Assembly: GCA_937957685.1 (NCBI GenBank)
Contig: CALGAO010000072.1
Coordinates: forward strand, 1 to 47,751
DNA length: 47,751 nucleotides
From: an uncultured Paenibacillaceae bacterium
GTDB lineage: Bacteria > Bacillota > Bacilli > Paenibacillales > DA-C8
Direction of reading: 5' to 3'
Shown: positions 41,349 to 47,751 of the stretch, piece by piece
Layout: every line of letters begins with the position of its first letter
How positions within the stretch are numbered: the first letter of the stretch is position 1
The notes under the pieces: generated by a model
What the model saw: only the letters and a program-made list of their open reading frames with translations
Told to the model about the DNA's origin: nothing
The model's database searches: none
Position numbers and translations under genes: made by a program

Positions 41349-41383
41349 GCCGCCTTGTTCAGCTGAAACAACTGACAGGCGGC
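41349..41383 (-). terminator. hairpin downstream of the beta-helix gene
   Basis: GCCGCCT and AGGCGGC pair with an additional inner CAG/CTG stem, 20 bases after the stop of the beta-helix gene. No T tract is present, so efficiency is doubtful. Confidence 0.5.
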
Positions 41384-41404
41384 CTCACCCCTGTTCCGGA
41401 CTCT

Positions 41405-43240
41405 CTACAGCTTCTTGACAGTCATATATCCCTGGTTGTTAATCGTGATCCGCCAGCGCGTTCCATCCGGCGATCGCAGGATCAGCCCTTTGTCCGGCGC
41501 GGCGATCTCAAAGTCGTCACGAACGTTGGGATGCTTGTATGGAGAAAAGGGCCTGAGCACATCCTCACTGGCCATGGGCATCAGGAAATAGAACGGTTCC
41601 GTCGTGCTGAAGAATCGGATGATCAGATGCGTATAACTGGCGTCCCATTCCGGGTCCGGCTTGCTGTACTGCAGCCGGATCTGCTGCCAGGTCCGCTGTT
41701 CTTTCCGCGAATACGTGCCATATACATACCGCACTTTCTTGTCCTTATCCTGCAAGCGAACCGTATATCTGGCCTGGGCGCCGGATGGGCTCAGCACAAA
41801 TGCGCGAACATTGACCGCTCTCTTGAACCGGGTCGCATCCGGTCTGTCGTTGCCCAGAAACGGGATGGAGATTTGCGGTTCTTTGGCGCCTGCTGGACTG
41901 ATTCTGAATACGACCGGATTGGCGGCATAGTCCCCATAATATTTGAAGATGTCCTCCGATAGCTCATCCGGATACGAATCGGCAACCTCAAGCACGCCAT
42001 CGCTTACCGTCCACTTCCGTTGGTCGGTATTCAGCAGCTGGCCAGCGGCAACGGGTTGTTGATACCAGGATTGAACCTCATCATAAAGAAGCGATGTGGT
42101 TGACAGATGAAACGCATCATCCTCCTGTTTCACGATCTCCACCATATCCGATGACGAGAGGCCGGATGAGCCCCTCAATCCGGTCAGGTCGTTGATGCCC
42201 TTCAATCTCTGGATACGGGCTATTCTGGCATTCGGGTTGTTGGGACTCGGCAACGCGCCTCCGTAGGTGTGCGTCAGGAACCGGCAGTTCTCCACGACGC
42301 CAAGATCCAGCGCATACCGCTGCGGATCCGGAACGAGAGAAGGCGGCATGCAGTAGGACTGCCAGCCCTGGCCCGCCTTGCTGTAATCCGCCAGCGTCCA
42401 GGTCATGCCGAAGCCGGTAATCGTCGTTTCCCACGTGAGCACGTCGGGCAACAGCTTGATGCAGCATTCTCCGATTCGCTCCCAGCGCACATTCTCAAAC
42501 TGGCAGGAGTACAATCCGTTGCGTCTGCCCCTGGGATATTCCACCTGGAAGATGCCGTACGGAGCGAAGCCCAGATGCACGCGCACCATCTGCAGATTGC
42601 ATCCGCTCTTGCCCAGCAGGATGCAGGTGAACACCCCGTTGATCGTGCTGTCCGAGAAGTAAAAGTCACTTGTATTGTGGGCGATGAACAGGCCGATCAG
42701 CCCGCCAAGCGTGCATTCATGAGCGGAGATATGACCGCTTTCGTTATCCCAGACCATGCCCGCCTTGACGCGATCGGTCTTGATCTTGCGGAAGATCGGG
42801 TCTGACTTTTTGCTCACCTTGATCCCGCAGGTTCCGGCAACAAACATGCTGTAATCCTGGGCATCAAAGCCTTCCTTGCTGATATAGTCCTCGAGGCGGT
42901 TCCTCGCATAATTCTCATTGCCGGAGATGGCGAAATGCTCGATCACGATGCGATCGCCCTCTTCGATGAGGATGCACGGCTTCAGATCCGTCACCACCGA
43001 AGGCCGCCAGACCAGGTTCGTGCCTTGCGTGCCGCTGTCGTTATGCATCGCTTCCCCCGATATGCGGGTTGCCTTGCATACGATCGTGTCCTTGATCACA
43101 TAGTCGCCGGCCGGAATATACAGCATTTTCCGGTAATTGCAAGCTTCCATCGCCTGCATGAACGCCTGCGTATCGTCATGCTTGCCGTCACCGACCGCAC
43201 CGTAATCGCGAACATTGATCACTCCCAACGTATTCGTCAT
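41405..43240 (-). CDS. pectate-lyase-3 / right-handed beta-helix protein
   Basis: A 611-residue protein. The start NVRDYGAVGDGKHDDTQAFMQAMEAC is the conserved entry of the pectate-lyase-3 beta-helix superfamily, which includes GH28-type hydrolases, pectate lyases, epimerases and phage tailspikes. Many short beta strands follow to about residue 330, then a probable beta-sandwich region. The C-terminus SPDGTRWRITINNQGYMTV resembles endings common in tail-fibre or carbohydrate-binding proteins. There is no signal peptide, odd for an enzyme acting on polymers. AGGAGG is 6 bases before the ATG at 43240. The substrate is unknown. A possible promoter (TTGTCC-18-TATAAT) lies at 43392-43421. Confidence 0.75.
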   Translation of the reverse strand: MTNTLGVINVRDYGAVGDGKHDDTQAFMQAMEACNYRKMLYIPAGDYVIKDTIVCKATRISGEAMHNDSGTQGTNLVWRPSVVTDLKPCILIEEGDRIVIEHFAISGNENYARNRLEDYISKEGFDAQDYSMFVAGTCGIKVSKKSDPIFRKIKTDRVKAGMVWDNESGHISAHECTLGGLIGLFIAHNTSDFYFSDSTINGVFTCILLGKSGCNLQMVRVHLGFAPYGIFQVEYPRGRRNGLYSCQFENVRWERIGECCIKLLPDVLTWETTITGFGMTWTLADYSKAGQGWQSYCMPPSLVPDPQRYALDLGVVENCRFLTHTYGGALPSPNNPNARIARIQRLKGINDLTGLRGSSGLSSSDMVEIVKQEDDAFHLSTTSLLYDEVQSWYQQPVAAGQLLNTDQRKWTVSDGVLEVADSYPDELSEDIFKYYGDYAANPVVFRISPAGAKEPQISIPFLGNDRPDATRFKRAVNVRAFVLSPSGAQARYTVRLQDKDKKVRYVYGTYSRKEQRTWQQIRLQYSKPDPEWDASYTHLIIRFFSTTEPFYFLMPMASEDVLRPFSPYKHPNVRDDFEIAAPDKGLILRSPDGTRWRITINNQGYMTVKKL

Positions 43241-43391
43241 ACTCATCCTCCTCTCCCCTTGCTGTCCAGGTCAATATGCTGAAGTTGTCCCACCGGACAC
43301 CCTGCGCCTGCTGCCGCCATCTTCCGCGCATTCCTCGCCATCTCCGTCAGTCCCTTCCTTTCCACAGCTCCACCTTCTGTCTGGAGGATTC

Positions 43392-43421
43392 ATTATATGC
43401 ATGACCATCAGAAAAGGACAA
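43392..43421 (-). promoter_or_regulatory. possible promoter of the beta-helix gene
   Basis: On the minus strand TTGTCC (43416-43421) and a perfect TATAAT (43392-43397) are 18 bases apart, giving a leader of about 145 bases. Confidence 0.5.
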
Positions 43422-43470
43422 TCATTCAGGCGCAAATGTACCATGTCCCAATCCGCTCAACCAACAGCCC

Positions 43471-43509
43471 AAAAAAAGCGCCGCACCGGTCTGATGCCGA
43501 TGCGGCGCT
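43471..43509 (-). terminator. Rho-independent terminator of gcvH
   Basis: On the minus strand AGCGCCGCA and TGCGGCGCT pair perfectly over a 14-base loop and seven T follow. Confidence 0.9.
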
Positions 43510-43565
43510 ATCCGCTCTCTTCTGCAACGCTTCTGCCTGCGTCTTCCTTTTCTTCTTCCGCCAAC

Positions 43566-43949
43566 TTATTCTTCCACAAACGTCTCCCTGTACCTGTCCG
43601 CGGACCACAGCCTGTCCAGTTCGGCGGCATCGGCCAGCTCAACAACGATCAGCCAGCCATCCCCGTAAGGCGCCTTGTTCACCCGCTCCGGCGAATCGTT
43701 CAGCGCCTCATTCACTTCCACCACCTGGCCGCTCACCGGCGCATACAGCTCGGATACGGTCTTGACCGATTCCACGCTGCCGAACGACTCACCGGCACGG
43801 ACAGCATCGCCAACCGCGGGCAGCTCGACGAACACGATGTCGCCCAGCTCGCTCTGGGCGAAGTCGGTGATGCCAATCACGGCGCGATTGCCTTCCACCC
43901 GCACCCATTCGTGATTTTCGCTGTATCGCAGCTCTGCCGGAATATTCAT
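43566..43949 (-). CDS. gcvH: glycine cleavage system H protein
   Basis: A 127-residue lipoyl carrier protein. YSENHEWVRVEGNRAVIGITDFAQSELGDIVFVELP is the family N-terminus, and the lysine of SVESVKTVSELY is the lipoylation site. It shuttles the aminomethyl group in glycine cleavage and in Bacillales also serves as the entry point for lipoate synthesis and relay. As in many Firmicutes it stands apart from gcvT and gcvPAB. GAGGGAGG is placed about 10 bases before the ATG at 43949. Confidence 0.96.
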   Translation of the reverse strand: MNIPAELRYSENHEWVRVEGNRAVIGITDFAQSELGDIVFVELPAVGDAVRAGESFGSVESVKTVSELYAPVSGQVVEVNEALNDSPERVNKAPYGDGWLIVVELADAAELDRLWSADRYRETFVEE

Positions 43950-44003
43950 CGGAGTTACACCTCCCTCATATGTAGATCTTCCTGCCAAGAAAGAGGGGGT
44001 TAT

Positions 44004-44043
44004 CCGGCCGTTCCAGGTTCATATGAGCCCCTGGAAGGGCCGG
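44004..44043 (-). terminator. hairpin between leuB and gcvH
   Basis: CCGGCCGTTCCAGG and CCTGGAAGGGCCGG pair with one mismatch, 130 bases after the leuB stop on the minus strand. The following bases (ATAACCCCCTC) lack a T run. Confidence 0.5.
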
Positions 44044-44171
44044 CACCCCTTATTGTACCAATGGACCATCATCCGGATTCAGTGACTCATGCGTTCAGCG
44101 GACAGAAACGCCTTCACCACAAGCACGGCCTGTCTGGTAATGGATCGGCTTGCTTGGCTGGTGCCTTGCCA

Positions 44172-45248
44172 TTACTTCATGTGGTCGATGATCAGTTGTC
44201 CCATCTGCTCCGTGCCGATCGCCTTGCTCTTGTCAACGGCGATGTCCGCAGTGCGATGGCCGGCGTTCAGCACATCCTTCACCGCCTGCTCGATGGAATC
44301 CGCCGCATCCGCGTAGTTGAACGTATAGCGCAGCATCATGGCAACGGACAGGATCGTGGCGATCGGATTGGCGATGCCCTGACCGGCGATGTCCGGCGCG
44401 GAGCCGTGCACCGGCTCATACAGGCCGAAGCTTCCTTCGCCGAGCGATGCGGAGGCGAGCATGCCGATCGAGCCGGTCAGCATCGCCGCTTCGTCGCTCA
44501 GGATGTCGCCGAACATGTTCTCCGTGACGATGACGTCGAAGCTGGAAGGACGGCGGAGCAGCTGCATCGCGCAGTTGTCCACAAGGATGTGCTCCAGCTC
44601 CACATCCGGATATTCCGGAGCGATCCGGTTCACCGTCTCCCTCCACAGGCGCGATGTCTCGAGCACGTTCGCCTTGTCGACGGATGCCAGCTTCTTGCGG
44701 CGCTTGCGGGCGATCTCGAAGGCCTGGCGAACGATGCGCTCCACCTCAGGCACGCTGTATACGCAGGTATCGACCGCTTCCTCGCCGTTCTCACCCTGTC
44801 GGCGGAACTTGTCGCCGAAGTAGATGCCGCCGGTCAGCTCGCGCACCACGACGAGGTCGACCCCTTCCAACACCTCCGGCTTCAGCGTGGATGCCTCCTT
44901 CAGGCAATCGAAGATGATCGCCGGACGCAGGTTGGAGAACAGGCCCAGCGCCTTGCGGATGCCGAGCAGTCCCGTCTCCGGACGCAGTTCCTTCGGATTG
45001 TTGTCCCACTTCGGGCCGCCAACGGCGCCGAGCAGCACGGCATCGGCGTTCCGGCACATCTGCAGCGTCTCCTCCGGCAGCGGAGTGCCCTTCTCATCGA
45101 TCGCGATGCCGCCGAACAATCCGTGCTCAAATTCAAACTTATATCCATACAGCTGTTCCACCCGATGGAGTACCTTGATCGCTTCGTTCACGACTTCCGG
45201 GCCGATGCCGTCGCCGGCGATGACCGCGATTTTCTTCACTTCTGCCAC
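44172..45248 (-). CDS. leuB: 3-isopropylmalate dehydrogenase
   Basis: A 358-residue NAD-dependent dehydrogenase that oxidises and decarboxylates 3-isopropylmalate, the third step of leucine synthesis. KKIAVIAGDGIGPEVV, LLGAVGGPKWDNNP, RELTGGIYFG, DKANVLETSRLWRE, and ENMFGDILSDEAAMLTGSIGMLASASLG with GLYEPVHGSAPDIAGQGIANPIA are all typical. The likely start is GTG at 45248, 8 bases after AAGGAG; an upstream GTG overlaps that site. It lies 289 bases after leuA, and leuCD are not in between. Confidence 0.97.
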   Translation of the reverse strand: MAEVKKIAVIAGDGIGPEVVNEAIKVLHRVEQLYGYKFEFEHGLFGGIAIDEKGTPLPEETLQMCRNADAVLLGAVGGPKWDNNPKELRPETGLLGIRKALGLFSNLRPAIIFDCLKEASTLKPEVLEGVDLVVVRELTGGIYFGDKFRRQGENGEEAVDTCVYSVPEVERIVRQAFEIARKRRKKLASVDKANVLETSRLWRETVNRIAPEYPDVELEHILVDNCAMQLLRRPSSFDVIVTENMFGDILSDEAAMLTGSIGMLASASLGEGSFGLYEPVHGSAPDIAGQGIANPIATILSVAMMLRYTFNYADAADSIEQAVKDVLNAGHRTADIAVDKSKAIGTEQMGQLIIDHMK

Positions 45249-45286
45249 AATGACCACTCCTTGATCTTTGCTTCGATATTAACTTC

Positions 45287-45316
45287 GTTGTACCATATCC
45301 GACTTACACGATCCAA
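45287..45316 (-). promoter_or_regulatory. possible separate promoter of leuB
   Basis: On the minus strand TTGGAT (45311-45316) and TACAAC (45287-45292) are 18 bases apart, just upstream of leuB. The match is moderate. Confidence 0.4.
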
Positions 45317-45500
45317 GATATAGATTCTATGATCTCTATAGGTTGCCTCTATGGCTCCAGAGCACCGCAGCGTGATGATGAACGGCCGCATGAGAGCGTA
45401 TGTTGTCCTTCGCGCCTGTCTCAGCCTGTGCATGAGGATGCGCAACTGAACGGCAATACAGGATGCCTGCTTGCACGCCTCAACCCGAGAACAAGTGAAG

Positions 45501-45520
45501 GCGATGATCGATCATCATCG
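45501..45520 (-). terminator. palindrome after leuA
   Basis: GCGATGATCGATCATC is self-complementary, and read on the minus strand extends to GCGATGAT/ATCATCGC. It lies 18 bases after the leuA stop. Without a T tract it may be a weak terminator or 3' end stabiliser. Confidence 0.4.
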
Positions 45521-45537
45521 CTTGCTTCGGCTGGCGT

Positions 45538-47202
45538 TTATCGCCGGGTGACCATCCGGTTGATCGCGCTGAACAGAGCCTTGACGGAAGAGGTGATGAT
45601 GTCCGTATCCACGCCCGCTCCCCAATGCACGGAACCATCCTCGGCCGTGATGCCGATGTAGGAGATCGCCTGCGACTTGGAGCCGATATCCAGGGCGTGC
45701 TGCTTGTAGATCAGGTTGGAGTAGGTGATGCCCAGCTCCTGCTGCAGCGCATTGCTGACCGAATCCAGCCGCCCGTTGCCATCGCCCGTGATCTCCCGCG
45801 TCTCGCCGTTCACCTGGAGCGTGACCTTCGAATGATAGTCGCCATTCTTCGAGAACTGACAGTTGACGAACGTATACGGCTCGCTGATGTTCACATACGT
45901 CTCGTTGAAGATCGCCAGGATCTCCTCCGGCTGCAGCTCCTTCTGCAGCTTGTCGGACACGTCCTTGACGCGGTAGCCGACGCTCTCGCGCATCGCGGCC
46001 GGCAGATCATAGCCGAAGCTCTGCTGCAGGATGTAGCCGATGCCGCCCTTGCCGGACTGGCTGTTGATGCGGATGATGTCGCCCTCGTACTCGCGACCGA
46101 TGTCCTTCGGATCGATCGGCAGATACGGCACGTTCCAGTGAGGCGGGTTCATCTCCTCACGCCATTTCATGCCCTTCGCGATCGCATCCTGATGCGAGCC
46201 GGAGAATGCCGTGAAGACCAGCTCGCCCGCATATGGCTGGCGCTCGCCGACGCGCATCTTCGTCAGTCTCTCGTACACCTTCACGATCTCCGGGAGATTC
46301 TCGAAGTTCAGCTTCGGATCCACGCCGTGCGAGTACATGTTCAGGGCCAGCGTGACGATGTCCACGTTACCCGTGCGCTCGCCATTGCCGAACAGGGTGC
46401 CTTCCACCCGCTGGCCGCCCGCCAGCATGCCGAGCTCCGCGTCCGCCACGCCCGTTCCCCGGTCGTTATGCGGATGCAGGGAGAGGATGACGTGCTCGCG
46501 ATACTTCAGATGCTCGCTCATGTATTCGATCTGGCTGGCGTAAACATGCGGCATGGACATCTGCACCGTCGCCGGCAGATTGATGATCACCTTGTTGTCC
46601 GCCGAAGGCTGCCACACATCGAGAACGGCGTTGCACACCTCCAGCGCGAAGTCGACCTCCGTTCCCGTGAAGCTCTCCGGCGAATATTGGAACTGGAAGT
46701 TGCCCTCCGTCTCTGCGGCGCATGTGAGGAACAGCTTCGCACCGGTCACGGCGATATCGATGATCTCCTGCTTTGACTTGCGGAACACCTGCTCGCGCTG
46801 GGCGACGGACGTCGAGTTGTACAGGTGGACGATCGCCCGTTTCGCGCCGCGGAGCGCCTCGAACGTCTTGCGGATGATATGCTCCCGCGATTGGGTCAAC
46901 ACTTGAATCGTCACATCATCAGGAATCAGATCCTCATCGATCAGCTTGCGCAGGAACCTGAACTCCGTCTCGGATGCGGCGGGAAATCCGACCTCGATCT
47001 CCTTGAAGCCGATATCCACAAGCATCTGGAAATATTCCAGCTTCTCCTCCAGATTCATCGGCACAACCAGCGCCTGGTTGCCATCGCGCAGATCCACGCT
47101 GCACCAGATCGGCGCCTCGGTGATATAGTCCTTCTCGGCCCATTTGAGACTCTGCTTCGGCGGCAAGAAATAACCGCGCGTGTACTTCTCCACGTTTCTC
47201 AT
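45538..47202 (-). CDS. leuA: 2-isopropylmalate synthase (fungal-type, long LeuA)
   Basis: A 554-residue enzyme joining acetyl-CoA and 2-oxoisovalerate, the committed step of leucine synthesis. It belongs to the longer LeuA branch (WCSVDLRDGNQALVVPMNLEEKLEYF; GFPAASETEFRFLR; SLHPHNDRGTGVADAELGMLAGGQRVEGTLFGNGERTGN, containing the metal-binding HxH region as HPHND). The C-terminal regulatory domain, where leucine binds, is present (YTFVNCQFSKNGDYHSKVTLQ to the end). AAGGAAGG lies 10 bases before the ATG. It is headed by a Leu T-box. Confidence 0.96.
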   Translation of the reverse strand: MRNVEKYTRGYFLPPKQSLKWAEKDYITEAPIWCSVDLRDGNQALVVPMNLEEKLEYFQMLVDIGFKEIEVGFPAASETEFRFLRKLIDEDLIPDDVTIQVLTQSREHIIRKTFEALRGAKRAIVHLYNSTSVAQREQVFRKSKQEIIDIAVTGAKLFLTCAAETEGNFQFQYSPESFTGTEVDFALEVCNAVLDVWQPSADNKVIINLPATVQMSMPHVYASQIEYMSEHLKYREHVILSLHPHNDRGTGVADAELGMLAGGQRVEGTLFGNGERTGNVDIVTLALNMYSHGVDPKLNFENLPEIVKVYERLTKMRVGERQPYAGELVFTAFSGSHQDAIAKGMKWREEMNPPHWNVPYLPIDPKDIGREYEGDIIRINSQSGKGGIGYILQQSFGYDLPAAMRESVGYRVKDVSDKLQKELQPEEILAIFNETYVNISEPYTFVNCQFSKNGDYHSKVTLQVNGETREITGDGNGRLDSVSNALQQELGITYSNLIYKQHALDIGSKSQAISYIGITAEDGSVHWGAGVDTDIITSSVKALFSAINRMVTRR

Positions 47203-47314
47203 CGTGTCAACCCTTCCTTAAAAATAGCGTAATCCATGGTCTGGCAACGATCTGCTTCCGCGAGGAACCTCGCATGCATGCAGCCCGCTCCCGGATGATC
47301 TGGCGCTGCAAAAT

Positions 47315-47628
47315 AAAAAAGTCTTCCGCCTCCTCAAACAAGGAGACGAAAGACTTTACGCTTCCGCGGTACCACTCCGGTTCATGCCCGAACGGGCATG
47401 CACTCATGCGGACCAGGATACATACATCCCGATCCTCCTGTCTTAACGGCCAGGCTCCGTCTCCGCCTGCTGCATCCAGCGAGAATCGCGCTGCATGCCC
47501 TGAGCGGGCTGCTCCGAGGCGAGTTCAGACACACCGTGCAACCGCTTCGCACCAACCAGCGGCTCTCTGAGTGCCAGCCATGTCTTACTGCTCCTCTTCT
47601 TCGCATTTGCATGTGAACTTATTTATTC
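47315..47628 (-). promoter_or_regulatory. T-box riboswitch, leucine-specific (leuA leader)
   Basis: The minus-strand leader has the T-box core GGAGTGGTACCGCGG at 47364-47378 and a terminator GTCTT...AAGAC with six T at 47315-47355. The Stem I stretch GAACTCGCCTCGGAGC has the codon CTC (Leu) at 47521-47523 in the specifier position. The region CAGAGAGCCGCTGGTTGGTG is the usual Stem I segment. Uncharged tRNA-Leu should allow leuA expression. Confidence 0.92.
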
Positions 47629-47657
47629 ATTGTACTTGAATACCGCCGTGGAATCAA
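47629..47657 (-). promoter_or_regulatory. promoter of the leuA leader
   Basis: On the minus strand TTGATT (47652-47657) and TACAAT (47629-47634) are 17 bases apart, placing the start at the 5' end of the T-box. Confidence 0.72.
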
Positions 47658-47693
47658 GCGTTCACCTGATTATTTGTTGTTGTTCTGTGATAT

Positions 47694-47751
47694 TGTCAGG
47701 GTGTAACTGTTCCGAGAAAATGTCAGTATGAGTAAGGAGCAGATCACTTTG
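47694..47751 (+). mobile_element. possible left end of an insertion sequence (cut by window edge)
   Basis: TGTCAGGGTG at 47694 and TGTCAGTATG at 47721 form a short direct repeat, followed by AAGGAGCAGATCAC, which could be a ribosome site or the start of a frame beginning MSKEQITL at 47728. A terminal repeat beginning TGTCA followed by a transposase gene is a familiar layout. The remainder is outside the window, so this is a guess. Confidence 0.3.

Overview
The window looks like chromosomal DNA of a spore-forming Bacillales bacterium, most likely a moderately GC-rich (roughly 58% by eye) member of the Paenibacillaceae. Clues are two T-box leaders (Phe and Leu), a SigI/RsgI pair, a YjcZ-type small spore-associated peptide, GlnR/TnrA boxes, a Bacillus-type xylR/xylA/xylB region with a xylO palindrome, strong AGGAGG ribosome sites, and the order ureABCFGD. 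Genus and species are inference only. I see no rRNA or tRNA gene, CRISPR array or complete insertion sequence.

Layout. 1-7.0 kb: small membrane protein, lipoprotein cyclophilin, VanY-like D,D-carboxypeptidase, CuA-type cupredoxin lipoprotein, then an AT-rich gene-free island with a regularly spaced dyad array, an AraC regulator and a divergent GH35 glycosidase. 7.2-13.2 kb: pheS-pheT behind a Phe T-box, followed by a ZapA homologue carrying about 570 residues of coiled coil. 13.2-16.4 kb: CopD-like membrane protein, zinc-ribbon membrane protein, gamma-glutamylcyclotransferase-like protein and a small lipoprotein. 16.6-27.1 kb: a nitrogen-scavenging block, with the urea ABC transporter urtABCDE on the minus strand and urease ureABCFGD on the plus strand diverging from a control region with two perfect GlnR/TnrA boxes. 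Urea is imported by Urt, hydrolysed by UreABC, and the nickel site is assembled by UreDFG.

27.3-29.5 kb: YjcZ-like peptide, Cu/Zn superoxide dismutase, small alarmone synthetase YwaC/RelP and a DUF378 protein. 29.6-35.5 kb: xylB, xylA, the divergent repressor xylR and an MFS transporter with a possible attenuated leader. 35.8-38.5 kb: sigI-rsgI, where RsgI ends in about eleven 16-residue repeats instead of a recognisable carbohydrate-binding domain. 38.6-43.3 kb: zinc-finger protein, CPA2 antiporter with RCK domains, and a beta-helix protein of the pectate-lyase/tailspike type. 43.5-47.6 kb: gcvH, leuB and leuA, the last behind a Leu T-box. The window ends in what may be the edge of an insertion sequence.

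The least ordinary signals are: (1) six TTCATAC-containing dyads or half-sites spaced 50, 49, 52, 52 and 52 bp in a gene-free AT-rich island (3625-3897); (2) decayed copies of gene 3' ends lying shortly downstream of the intact gene, clear for the cupredoxin gene and urtC and weaker for several others; (3) the giant coiled-coil ZapA; (4) a family of short hairpin repeats shared by two distant intergenic regions; and (5) the MFS leader containing both an operator-like palindrome and a terminator hairpin.
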